From Datura wrightii (taxonomy: Eukaryota > Streptophyta > Magnoliopsida > Solanales > Solanaceae), in assembly GCA_035772735.1 (NCBI GenBank), contig JASDFA010000010.1, positions 130,575,001 through 130,639,000 of the forward strand: a stretch of 64,000 bases of DNA, given 5' to 3'. Positions 24,194-35,491 of the stretch are shown in pieces. The notes below the pieces were generated by a model. The model was not told where the DNA came from. It searched no databases and saw only the letters and a list, made by a program, of their open reading frames with translations. How positions within the stretch are numbered: the first letter of the stretch is position 1; each line of letters begins with the position of its first letter. Both the position numbers and the translations under genes were made by a program.

Positions 24194-25998
24194 CTTACCC
24201 CACACTTAAATCCTTGTTCGTCCTCGAACAACAATCTTACACCTCATGCAATTTACATCCCAACCTCGCTACTTTGGTTCAACAATTTAGGTTACAGTCA
24301 TACCGATTATTCAATACAACAAATCATCAAGAAAACATGCATGGTCCTATCAATTCAATGACCTTCAATACATTAAGACCTCCTAGACTTAAGAATCGAC
24401 TCTTGATATTGGCAAACTCCTGCAAATCAGCTGATCAAGACATCCGACACGAAAATTAATCTCTCATCAAGCATGTTCCCTCACAATACAAGAGAATTTT
24501 CCCCTTTTTGATCATATGAACTCACAAAATTTCAAGCAGGGGCATATAAACACAATTTCGCTCTCTCTCCCAAAAGAATTCACATGCATCATGTCATGAC
24601 CCATAAGCTTGCCTTTAGTGTACTACTTCACTAATATAAAGAAATGTGATGTAAGATCACGTAGGACTTTAACGGGTTGTAATGGAAGCTACGGAACTAG
24701 TAAATATTGGGCTAGCCAATAATAGCCACTAGCATCCTTAAGCGCTTTTTCAACACATCCCATCAAACTCATGGACATTGTTTCTTTCTTCATCCTCCCA
24801 TTTTTGAAGTTGTTCTTTGGTTTGGCCCATCTTATTAAGCACACTTTTCACTACAACAAAGATTATTCATGCACCTTCATTATAGTTTATTTATAACAAT
24901 TGCACCTTCAACCTTTTCTTTCCTTCCATCTCTCTGCTTTACTTTTCTTTTCACCATTCTCACTCTTTTGACACTTTGGGAAAATTATTTTCTCTTCTTA
25001 AGCGCTTAAGAATTTTGGATCGGCTTTACGGCTAATGAAAAGAAGGGATTAAGCTCGGTTTACACTTTTTGACAAAAGAAAAAAATTAATAGGCTAAAGG
25101 CTCAACGGGCTGACTAGGGTACACAATCAAGGTGGGTATGATCATGAAAAATAGAAACTTTCGGTTAAAAACAAAGAAACGCCTACATCCTTTCCTACAA
25201 CACACCTCCTTCATTTCGTTTTGTACACACACCAGGCAAGTTCTAGACACTTCAAAATAGCATGGAATAACAAAACCTCACTTCACACTTATTGCACATG
25301 CTCAATTCAAGATGTATTCACAGACTCTTCAATCAGCTAATTACAGGAATTCAAACATTAAGCCTCAATCACACTGAATCGAACTCTTTGGCCTAGGTAT
25401 CTCAACACATTTACAAAGTTTCATGCTTTCATACGAATCACATTTGCATTTTAAATATCATATACAACACGCAACCATAATTCCGCAACCATAAAGTAAC
25501 TACAAGTTTTGGGATGCAACCCACAAAAGAAAAACAACTGAAAAATAATTGAAAAATCTACTCCTAACGACTACATTTCCCTTAATACGGTCGTCATCCA
25601 TCCATCATAGGGAATGGTCACTAACTAGGACTTCAGTTCAATGGGACCCTTCTCGGTAAAAGAACCGAAAACAAACGCCGAGAAACCCAAGAATTGAAAA
25701 AAAAAGAAAAATTTTAAAAATATCGATCATTTCGATAAACAAAAATATGGACAAACTCATCTAGCAACATTCAGCAACACACAACAGTTTCACATATATT
25801 TACAATACAGAATAATAACTTACAATCACAAATCACAGGTCAGAAGATTTTGTTCACAGCACAACAACAGATTAGGACATACAAAACAGCATAACCAGCA
25901 CCTAACTACTCCCACCCCACACTTATCTCAAACACTGTCCCCAGTGTTCACAAAAAAAAATTAAAATAGCACAAAAATCGGGTGGTGGAACTCCTTGA
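24194..25998 (-). other. 3' non-coding region of element 1
   Basis: About 1.8 kb between the ORF2 stop and the 3' LTR. It contains no credible gene; the short ORFs here are not conserved as proteins with element 4, while the DNA is (compare 56166-58042). A block with TTCTTAAGCGCTTAAGA (a palindrome, about 24996-25012) and GGCTAAAGGCTCAACGGGCT (about 25091 on) is preserved in both elements. Confidence 0.65.
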
Positions 25999-27219
25999 TC
26001 AATCAAAGTACTCCACTTCTTCATCAGGTGCTGCTGCTTCATCTCCCATGTCTGAATCACCCCCATCGTCATCCTCGGACTCCACATCGGAGTCCTCCCG
26101 ACGTGTCTCCTCATCTGTGGGGACATCATCATCCGTGGGCTCTACAAATGCTAGCCCCACTTGCCATAGAGCCCTGGAATTTTCGCCGAAATGGTAGTCT
26201 AGCTCGAGCTGCCATAACTCCTCCTCTGTTGCTGGCCTCCCGTCTATCCTCAGCTAGAGCATCTGCATCCCATACATGCGAGCCATGTACTGATCATCAC
26301 GAGCATGTCGCTCGCCTAGTGTAAGCACTGGCCCGTGGGTGGTGTCGGGAGCCTTAGTTTTAGTGACATCTAAGGCCCGCCGCTCCATCTGCGGGATATA
26401 ATCAAGGGCCTCTTCCTCGACATCCAGGCCCCTCAGGAAAGTGGTGAGTAACCCACCAAATCCGTATCTGTGCCCCTGATGCAACCGGGCTCTCTTCATG
26501 GCGGAGATAATCACCGCCCCCACGTTGATCTCCAGCCCTTTCATCAGGGTGTATACCAGGCATACATGATCCCGGGCTACATCTGTCATATGTACCCCCG
26601 GGATTAGGTAGGAACAGACGATCTTTAGCCATATTCTGGCTTCCCTGTTCATATGTGAATAGGGCAAAGTCTGATGGTAGCCCCTCTCTTTGTGTCTGCT
26701 CCATCTAGATGTCGATTGGGTTCCACACAAAGTGCATCTGATGTCCGCATATGGTGGAGTGATGTTCAGCTATCGAAGCACGTGGGCGTCTGTGTCCCGC
26801 GCCCCTAAGATAGCATTGAGGTGGTGGGGCTCGAAGGTGACTATTTACCCTCTGATTTTGATGGTGTGACTTCTGAGAGTCGGGTCCCAACTGGCATAGA
26901 ATTCCCGAATCAGGTGCAAGTTGCATTCCTTGGGCTCTTCAAAAATGAATTTGAGCCCAGCTACCTTGATCCGGTGTACAATCCTAGGGAACTCTTGTGC
27001 CAACGGTTCCCGTGCTATGAGTTCCTCGGGGAAGTACTTACTCTCCTTGTGCTTGGCATACCACTTCTTCCCCTCTTCTGTCACCCAGCTGGTTCTGTAT
27101 TGGCGGCGTTGGCCGCGTGGAACCGCTGGTGCTGCTGGGACTGCTGTTCCCAGTCTGATTCGCTTTCTTCCGGCGCCAGATGTTGATGCGCCTTTCCCTT
27201 TTTCTTGCCTGCTTGCCAT
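25999..27219 (-). pseudogene. ORF2 of element 1 (407 codons, three in-frame stops)
   Basis: It begins MASRQEKGKGASTSGAGRKR, a basic Ser/Gly/Lys-rich N-terminus, then KKWYAKHKESKYFPEELIAR, the family motif LIREFYASW, and MNREARIWLKIVCSYLIPGV followed by LEINVGAVIISAMKRARLHQ. It ends in a strongly acidic tail (DEETRREDSDVESEDDDGGD and on to EVEYFD). The same frame runs its whole length, but TAA near 26850, TAG near 26778 and TAG at 26254-26256 interrupt it. Element 4 has glutamine codons at those three places but its own stops elsewhere. No signal peptide or membrane segment is visible, so it does not look env-like. It resembles 'putative plant transposon protein domain' sequences. I infer a nuclear or RNA-binding accessory protein; the function is unknown. 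Confidence 0.75.
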
Positions 27220-28567
27220 TTTACCTGTCAATCCAAGCACACAAGATCAATGTTAAGCCAATGAATATTTACTTCGACTAAGGTCGGGTTAAGCTAGGCT
27301 ATCCCACACTTAGTCCTTACCCAAAATTACAACATTCCGGCAAGATCATGCTTATTTACACAAACCAACAACCAACTATACAACCATGCTTAGTGCATAC
27401 GAAGAATTCGACGGTATATATTCTATGTACTACTCAGACTTCGTACAGCTAACCACCGTCATTACCATCACTCACATTTTATCCCCTCGCACTTAGCACG
27501 GAAAAACAAAGAAATGAAACAACAAGAATTTATCTACACGAACCTATACAACTCACCCAATTCTTGCAAATTTCACTATTTCCCTAACCCGAGAATTCGT
27601 CGATTTTTGTTTTTTTTAACATCATAACAATTAGCACATCGACTAATATCACTCAACATGTACAACCCGGCATGAATTTCACAAGTTCACTACATTTTCC
27701 ACTTCCACTTCAAAAACAAGCCCTAAATATGATTGTATCAACAAAATTCGATTAAATTATGCAATTAACGAGTTCAAGCAATCACAATGATACTCCGAAC
27801 ATTCATCAACACTAATTCAATTGAATTCATGCTTAATTTCTGCTTAAGGCGAACTTAGCTCACATCCCATGCTCAATATCAAAGAAAATTGATAAGAAAT
27901 GAGATGGAATCGAAGAACATACCTTGAGATTGAAGAATTGAAGGAAACTTGTTGAATTTCTTGGCCTATTCCGTTTCACGTTGAAGGGGGAGGGGTTTTA
28001 GGGGGTTTGGTCGCGGAATGTGTGAGGAATAAAGAAAATTTGAGGGGGATTCGGGGTTTAAAAGTGGAAAAATCGTGCGGGTCACCCGGCGACCCGGTGT
28101 GACCCGTCGCGATATACACAGCAACGTGTCATGGAGTGCATCGCGGAGCACTGCCTCCGTGACACGGAGCTGTCGCGAGGGTACTCTGGAATTTTTTAAA
28201 ATTCCGGATTTATACCTCAACGTGTCACGGAGGGTAACGTGGAGGTCCTCCTCCGTGACACGGAGCTATCGCCCTAGCTCACTGTTTTACCACTTTTTCT
28301 TAATTTTCATACCTCGAATTTTCCTTTGCGATTCCTTGTATATTTTCCTCCTCCGTTTGACCTGAAATTCATTCTACTACAAGAAAATAGTTAGAATTAT
28401 AGGTTTCACGCTAAATAAAAATAAAAACAAAAATTAAAACTAAACATTTTGTTGTTAATTAAGAAAAAGAAAAAGAAAAATCTATTCACAATTTACAGAG
28501 AAAATTTTTTCACGGGTCGCCTCCCGTGCAGCGCCTGGTTTACCGTCGCGGCTCGACGTCGTTCAGC
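27220..28567 (-). other. Spacer between gag-protease and ORF2 in element 1, with palindromes
   Basis: Non-coding in all frames as far as I can tell. Two inverted repeats of the LTR type lie at 28125-28136/28155-28166 (one mismatch) and 28221-28232/28251-28262 (perfect), both with 18-nt spacers. About 60 bp downstream in transcript sense is TTTTAAA (28064-28058), about 840 bp before the ORF2 ATG. It could be an internal promoter or a leader with an intron. Confidence 0.6.
28125..28262. promoter_or_regulatory. Pair of LTR-like palindromes upstream of ORF2 in element 1
   Basis: CGTGTCATGGAG with CTCCGTGACACG (first pair) and CGTGTCACGGAG with CTCCGTGACACG (second pair) match the palindrome just upstream of the LTR TATA box, including the 18-nt spacer. 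Both sets sit upstream of a TATA-like word on the minus strand. A regulatory role is inferred from this parallel, not shown. Confidence 0.5.
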
Positions 28568-30945
28568 TCAGTTGTCCCCTAGGGTGATGGACGTTTTCTC
28601 TCAAAAACCATCCTCCCCCCAGTAGTGCTTACATCGTTCAGGTGGTTTTCCCAATAACTCTCGTGAATCCTTTATCCGCGCATCATCAACTCGATCAATC
28701 ACATTGATCACCAAGATTTTCTCGTACACAGTCGGGAGCTTGGTGGCCTTGTACACATCGAACACTTCCACCTTGTCGTGTGCTCGCATTGTTAGCTACC
28801 CCGCAGCTACATCAATCAGTGCTTTCCCGGTCGCCAAGAAAGGACGTCCCAAAATAAATGGGACTTCCGCGTCTGGTTCAAAATTCATCACGACGAAATC
28901 TACCGGGAAGATAAGGGAGCCCACTTGCACCAGAACGTCCTCCACAATGCCATCAGGTCTGGCTAAGGACCGATCTGCCAATTGCAAGATCATGGTTGTG
29001 GGTCTAGGACTCCCTAGACCCAGCTTTTTGAATACCGATGACGGCATCAAATTAATGCTTGCTCCCAAATCACACAATCTACGAGCTCGGATACTCTGCC
29101 CAATAGTAATCTGTATAGTAAAGCTCCCAGGGTCTTTGAACTTTGTGGGCAGTCAGTTTTGTATCCGGGAAGTGCACTCCTCCGTGAGAGCCACCGTAGC
29201 ATACTCAGTCAACCGACTTTTGTTTGCCACGATGTCCTTTATATACTTAGCATATTTCGGCACTCCCTGCAAAATATCAACAAGAGGTAAGTTAATATGT
29301 ACCTGTTTTAGCACCTCCATGAATTTCTTGAAACACGCCTCCTCCTTGTGTTTCTTTAATTGTTGAGGGAACGGGGGTGGTGGTCTTTCTGATTCTGCTT
29401 CCTTAGTCTTCCCCCTCTCATCACTTTGCTCCCTCTCAACTTCTGCTGCTCCCGATTGTTGAGGTGGTCTTTCTGGTTCCACCTCTTTCAGCTGCAAACC
29501 ACTCCTTGTGGTCACCGCATTTACCTGCTTGGGGTTGGGATCTGTGTCGCTCGGAAGTCCTCCTCTAGGTCTGGTGTTTTGGGCTCCAGCAAATTGCCCA
29601 AATTGATATTCAAGTGCCTTGGTAGCTAACTGGTTGTTTTTCACCTCGGCTGCCAATTTCACATAGTCAGCCTGCAATTGAGCTTGATTAGCTATCATAG
29701 TCTTGAACATCTCCTCAATGCTGGGTGATGGTGGTGGAGGACGTGCATTGTTGTTTCTGAATTGTGCTTGATAATTCTGCTGCCCTCCTTGGTTCCTTTG
29801 CACACCCTGACTCGAACTCTGCCCCTGATGGTTGTTGCTACCCCAGGAGAAATTTGGGTGATTCCTCCAATTGGAATTGTAGTTGTTGCCATACTGTTGG
29901 TGGTTGTTCCTTTGTATATTTCCCACAAAGTTCACCGAGTCAGGATTTGCTCCACAACACTCAGCTGAGTGCTCACTACTTCCGCACACTTCACACCAAA
30001 TCTGCTGCACAGCATTCACTGGGGCTTGAGGCTGGTTCATTGTCATGTTACTGAAGTGGGTGTTGAGTTGATTCTGCAAAGCAACTATTTGTGCAGCAAT
30101 AGCTGTAAACCCATCCACTTCTAGAACTCCTGCTGCTTTCCTTGTCCCTCCTCTTGACGAATCAGCATTCCATTCCGGATTGCCCTGCGAAATACGGTTC
30201 AACAAGGTATACAACTCCTCATAAGTTTTCTCCAGCGCTTGTCCCCCAGCTGCTGAGTCTAGCAATATTTTTGTATGGGGTTCCAAACCCTCTATAAAAG
30301 TGTGCACCAACACATCATTGGATTGATGATGATGAGGACAATCCCGCAACATGGACTTGAATCTCTCCCAAGCCTGATATAGATTCTCTCCCTCTCTCTG
30401 TTTGAAACTTAGAATTTGACTTCTAAGTCTTGCTGTTTTACCAGAGGGAAAAAATCGTATCAAGAACTTCCTTGCAAGATCATCCCACGTAGAAATAGAA
30501 TTATGTGGCTCAGCTTTCAACTACCTCTTGGCTTCTCCCAATAGTGAAAATGGGAACAATGTAAGCCGGACGTAATCTGATGACACTCCAGCGGGGATAT
30601 AAGTGTCACTTATCTCCAAAAATTTTGGAGATGCTGCTGTGGATCTTCATGAGGGAGACCTGTAAACTGCCCGCTAGTGTGCAGCAATTGCACCCTATTC
30701 TGCTTAAGTTTGAACCTCCCTCCCGGCTCAGGTTTGCGGATGCTAGATGTGACATTATTAGCATGTGGGATTGCCACCTCGCGAACCGATCGAGTTGCTA
30801 CTTCTTTGGGCACTAACATTGCCTGTACTAATGGTGGATTCTGTTGTTGCTCCATGATTGTCTGTCTGAGCAACTGCAGCTTTCTTTCTATAGCTTCTCT
30901 CCGCTGACGATGAAATAATTTTTCTGGCTCCAAATACGAGTCCAC
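28568..30945 (-). pseudogene. gag-protease of element 1 (frameshifted, with stops)
   Basis: It starts MDSYLEPEKLFHRQRREAIE. The Gag core reads STWDDLARKFLIRFFPSGKT, then LSFKQREGENLYQAWERFKS, typical of the retrotransposon Gag family. A Cys/His cluster (WCEVCGSSEHSAECCG) is a zinc-knuckle-like motif. An Asn/Gln-rich linker and a long Pro/Glu-rich stretch precede an aspartic protease with MCDLGASINLMPSSVFKKLG and VPFILGRPFLATGKALIDVA. A one-base deletion near 30620 (AAAAATTTTGG against AAAAAGTTTTGG in element 4) shifts the frame, and stops occur near 30525, 29150 and 28793. The frame has no RT after the protease. Confidence 0.85.
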
Positions 30946-31076
30946 CAGCTCTTTGTCTCTTGCCAGTGTTCAACAGAGATTAAATCTGCAAAATACAGGC
31001 TAAGACCAAGTTTTCAACACTAAGAAAATAAAAATATAGTAAATTAACACTTAAGACAAATTCACCAATTGCCAAG

Positions 31077-31094
31077 TCCCAGGCAACGACGCCA
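31077..31094 (-). other. Primer binding site of element 1 (tRNA-Asp-like)
   Basis: On the + strand TCCCAGGCAACGACGCCA lies 6 bp from the 5' LTR. It differs at two positions from the 3' end of plant tRNA-Asp, which element 4 matches exactly over 18 nt. Confidence 0.75.
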
Positions 31095-31100
31095 AAAACT

Positions 31101-32494
31101 TGTTCGTTGCTTTGGTTGGGTATAAAACTACACGCAAGTGCACGTGGTCGAACAAGTAGTAAAGTGGCTTAAGTAAGCCAAGTATCGATCCCACAGGGAC
31201 TGGGATGAAGTGCAATCTACTCAATTGTACTATATTTCAATTCTAAAAATGCAGACAACAGTGTAACCAAGAAGTTGATATTTTTGATTTCTAATAATTA
31301 TGCTAAGTCTAAAACAATTATCTAACGTGAATCTGAACTATGAATATGAGCATACTGAGGTTAAACGAACATGTAAGGAAATTAATTGTCAATTGTTAGT
31401 CAAGAATTATTGCCAAGGGATTAAAACTCTCGTATTTAACCCCACTTAAGAATCATGAACCATCCACCTACATTTCTGTGATTAAATGCAATTCATGTTC
31501 TAGCCATACAAAACCGATTCCTAAATTGACTAATACGACTTTCAGGTATATTTCTATCCTGAACGTAAATCAATTCTCAATTTTCCCAAACTAAGAAAGG
31601 ATCATATCCTATTAATTCACAACTTTCCAATTTCTTGCTCTCTCGAGTGAAATCAGACTTTTTAAATGTACACTAACGTAGGCCACACATTAATGCAGTA
31701 AGAACAAGAATCAATAGAACAACCATGGAAGAAAAGATGAAAAACCAAAGAATCAATAATCACATTTCATTACAATTGTTCTTAACCTCAGCAAGAAGAT
31801 GAATTAGCCACTCATTTGTGAATTAAACATCGTTAAATGAGTGTTAAACATACAAGCAATTGAATACAAGAAGAAGGAAAGAGAGAAAAACCCTGATAAT
31901 TTCGTCCCCTCAACTGCCTGTAACCCACGTTCTTGCTCCACCAAGTTAGAATCTTGAAAAATGAACCTAAGTGTTCTATTTATACTAGTGGAAATTTTTC
32001 CCGGAATAACAAGCAACGTGTCACGGAGTGCATTGCGGAGCACTGCCTCCATGACACGCTACCGACGCGGACCCTCACTGGAAAGTGGGGGTCCAGGAAA
32101 TAAGGCCCAACGTGGCACGGCGTGCAACGCGGAGCCAGGCCACCGTGCCACGGACCCATCGCGAACCCTCTTTGAAAATTGGGAGAAAATTCCCTATCCA
32201 GGCAGAAGGCCTCCGCGATGGCAGCGTGACACGGCTCCATCGCGGAGCCCCTTTATTTTGTGCTTTCCAATGCCTTGTCCCTTGCTCACATCCGAGTCCA
32301 ACCCCGATATCTTCCAACATACATTTTAGCTTCCCGAAATTACATTTTTCCTGCAAAACAATGCTAATCATGTTGGTTAGTATAAATTCACATTTTATTA
32401 CCAATTACATGAGAATGTATAAACATTAATAGATAAACAAGGCTAAAATGACACCTTTGAGTATCACTTGGGCATATAAATTTTCCCAAGATCA
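31101..32494 (-). repeat. 5' LTR of element 1
   Basis: Begins (+ strand) TGTTCGTTGCTTTGGTTGGG and ends CCCAAGATCA. It lacks 27 bp present in the other LTR (around 23058-23092). The TATAAATA box is at 31984-31977 on the minus strand. The inverted repeat 32017-32028/32047-32058 has one mismatch and lies about 33 bp upstream of the TATA box. Confidence 0.9.
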
Positions 32495-32499
32495 GTGAT

Positions 32500-34059
32500 G
32501 CCAGTCATGAGAAGAGAGAATCCCCTTTTTATCATCAAGCAATGCACGCACAAGGAATTATAGAATAAGACAATAATGCTCACTCTCACAAAGAAATTCT
32601 CTATGCACACAACTTGACCCACAGACTTGCGCTTCGTGTAACTAGCCACTAATGTAGAGTTGCTACACTCAAAATCATTAGGACTTGGGGGTCATAATGA
32701 TGGCTAGGGGTTAAGGTAGGATAAACAATGAGTTCTAGTGGTTAGAACCTCCCTAATGCCTTTCCGCGAACACTTACAACATCCTATCACACTATTGAGA
32801 TCACTCCACTTTATCTCTCCTTGTTCATCACCTCCATTCTTTTTGGTTTAGCAAAAGCCACTCTCATTACTCCTTTGGATTTCACATTTAGCCTCATCTA
32901 AGCAAGAGGTAACACCTTCAACTACTCTTTCTCTTTCAATGATTCAAGGTTCTTCAATCAACCAATTCATTCATTTTAATCACAATTTGGTGCTACCTCA
33001 CATTTAAGCTCTCATATTTTTCCCTTTTCTTGTAAACCCCCACACTTAGGCTTTTGCCTCATTTCAATTCATTTTCTTATTTCTCCCCATTTCTTGGGCT
33101 TTAAGCCCCATTTTTCATTTTTTTATTACTAGAAATTAGGGAGGATGGGGCCAAAGAAGAGGATTAAAAAGGATCATTAGGCTTGTAGCGTGGTTTTAAA
33201 GAAAAAGATTCAAAGGCTAAACATTGGATAGCAAAGGAAGATGTTTAAGGGTCATTTTGGGTGAAGTGGCTAGCAATATAAACACTAAAATCATGTTCTA
33301 ACTGTAGCTACATCTAGGATTTATCCTTGAGTCACACTTAGGGCAAGTTCAATCTCACCACACAAGGCATCACACTCCAAGGAGTTCACACAATTCATCA
33401 CCACAACCAGATTATGACTTCAGACAATTGAGCATGTGAATCAATAAGCCAAACAAGGAATGTTCAATGTATGATAAGAGAGTGCTACATTTTCCATTTC
33501 AAATGCCCCATTTCTTCCAAATTCATTTTTTTCATGCCACACAAATCTTTTTTATGGTACCTCTCAAAAAACAATTTCAACAAGACTAAAAAATGACATT
33601 TTTCCATAAGAAATCGCCTCACAATCTATCATTAGGAAATGTCACCTGGTTCGACAATAAAAAAGAAAAGAAAAAGAAATTACTCATCGAGAAAGAACCA
33701 TGGTATAAAGAAAACCATTGGAGTTTATTCACTAACTACTATTCACACAGGCAAAAATTAAACTTAGGTCATGAAATATTGGTAATTTAGACAAAGTACC
33801 AATCATTTGCACTAACAATTTAAGAATAATTTTTCATTTCATTCATACTGAGCGCGACAAAGGCTCAACAAGTAGAAAAATTTAAAAAAAACAGCCCAAC
33901 AAGAAAAGCATCAACATCATCAATAATAATCCCAACAAGGGCATAGAATCAACAACAATAACCACAAGAGAAATACACTCATCCCACCCCCAAATAAAAT
34001 AATACATTGTCCCTAATGTATGCATGCAAAAAAAGTGAGGGTAAGATTCCCTGAAGTGG
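32500..34059 (-). other. 3' non-coding region of element 2, right of element 1
   Basis: Continuation of element 2 after the duplicated GTGAT. It has no credible gene. The block GGGGCCAAAGAAGAGGATTA with GGATCATTAGGC (33146-33182) resembles the same position in elements 1, 3 and 4. Confidence 0.55.
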
Positions 34060-35491
34060 TCACCCATCATCATCATCATCCTTATCCGCAGCATCCACAT
34101 CATGGCTATCATCTCCCAGATCATCCCCTAAGCCCTCGAACAAGTCATCTATGGGGCCTCGGGCTGTAGACGGGGTAGCCATAGCTGCATCAAGCGCACT
34201 GATGTCGGGAACCTCCATTGATGCCTGACCTTTCCATTCCCTCATGTCAGCTCAGAGAGATGTGACAGAACCCTCCACAGCATCCATGCGAGAGCACAAC
34301 TTGCTCGAGATATCATACATCAACTTTATCTCCTTTTTCACCATCTTGGCAATTAGAGTAGGGAGATTTTCAGCTAATTTTTGGAGTTGGTTTTCGTGGG
34401 ACCATTTCATATCCATGATCTTGTGGATGCCGCTTGGGCGAGAATATATGGAGAAGGTAAGGTCTTCTAACAGGTGCTTCTCCGGAAGCCTCGCCCGATG
34501 CCTCAGGGTATGGCATGCTGAGATCGGGGGATATGGGGGCTTGCTCTAAACCATGGGAGATGGACTCCTCAGGGACCTCAATGGCTTGCATCCGCTTCTG
34601 GTTGCTCTTAGGAGCATTCGCGTCCCTCTTCCTATCAACAATGATCACACCGGTAGCGGAGCTGGGGGCTTCATCCGGGAAAAGTGGCACTCCTGCTCGA
34701 ATACAAAGCTAGGATATGAGCATAGCATAAGGCATTGAAGTGCCAACTTGTCTTACCTTTCTTTTCATTTGAATAGCCACTATTTCCCCAAAGTTTATGG
34801 TGACCCCTGTCATGATGCAAGTGATGAGGATGACTGCTTTCAAATTTACCCATTGCTCATTCTTCGAGGGCATGATTCAGCTGCAAATGAAATCAAGCCA
34901 TAACTTGGCTTCAAACTTCAAGTCATGCCTGGAGATCTCACCACCCATAGAAGCCTAAAAAGGTGCGTCGGTGGCAATAGTAGGAGCTATCCAACTGAAC
35001 TGATCCTCTTTATTGGCGATTCTGGTCTGCATACTCAGTTTGGAGTCAGTATCATCCTTCCAAAATAAAGAATTGATGGTCGCATATGATTTCAACTTCC
35101 ACATCCCTCACCATAACGGAGGGAAGACAGGAGAATTCATCAACCTTTCCTTTATGCTTCATGCTCTCCTGCCTGGCCTGATATGATGCATAGAACTCGG
35201 GCACTAGACTAGTGGAAGTCTAGAAGAGGATTGGCAAAGACATGCCACTGGCGGTCAGTGAATTGCGCCTTGATGTTAGGGAAGTCACCCCGCAGCCTCA
35301 CCAAGTCGAAGCGCTTCTACTATGATAGAGCACCCATCTCCAATAGTATAGTGCCCCTTCATGTCGGGCATACAAAAGATAATGGCTTCTCTGGTGTTGG
35401 TGGAGGCTGGGGTCGCCTTTGCTTTCCCTTTGCCCTTGCTTTTAGATGTGGTCGGGACCTTCCCTTTGCTTGGTTGTCTGGATGAAGACAT
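34060..35491 (-). pseudogene. ORF2 of element 2 (degenerate)
   Basis: Begins MSSSRQPSKGKVPTTSKSKG, basic like the other ORF2 copies. It retains SLVPEFYASYQARQES (about 35165-35215), HDLKFEAKLWLDFICS, INFGEIVAIQMKRKVRQVG and AMLISYLCIRAGVPLFPDEA (34690-34850), then an acidic end (DDLFEGLGDDLGDDSHDVD) before TGA at 34060. Several stops and shifts break the frame, so it is not functional. The same order of motifs as in elements 1, 3 and 4 shows that ORF2 is a shared gene of the group despite strong sequence divergence. Confidence 0.65.

Larger units (their letters stand above)
22773..32494 (-). mobile_element. Element 1: complete 9.7-kb gag-protease-ORF2 LTR retrotransposon
   Basis: LTRs 22773-24193 and 31101-32494, flanked by GTGAT on both sides (22768-22772 and 32495-32499). 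Transcript order on the minus strand is 5' LTR, tRNA-Asp-like primer site (31094-31077), gag-protease (30945-28568), a spacer with palindromes (28563-27220), ORF2 (27219-25999), a non-coding 3' region, the purine stretch AAGTGTGGGGTAAG (24207-24194) and the 3' LTR. No reverse transcriptase, RNase H or integrase is present, so movement would need an autonomous partner, perhaps of the Athila/Tat group given the primer site. LTRs differ at roughly two dozen positions plus a 27-bp indel (counted by eye), implying a fairly recent insertion. Confidence 0.9.

Noticed and set aside
25999..27219. ORF2 as an envelope-like gene of an Athila element
   Set aside because: Its position would fit, but I see no signal peptide or hydrophobic membrane segment, and the N-terminus is basic and the C-terminus acidic.
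28704..29366. A 220-codon + strand frame opposite the protease
   Set aside because: It is the antisense shadow of the gag-protease gene, and the same shadow recurs in element 4 (60736-61398).
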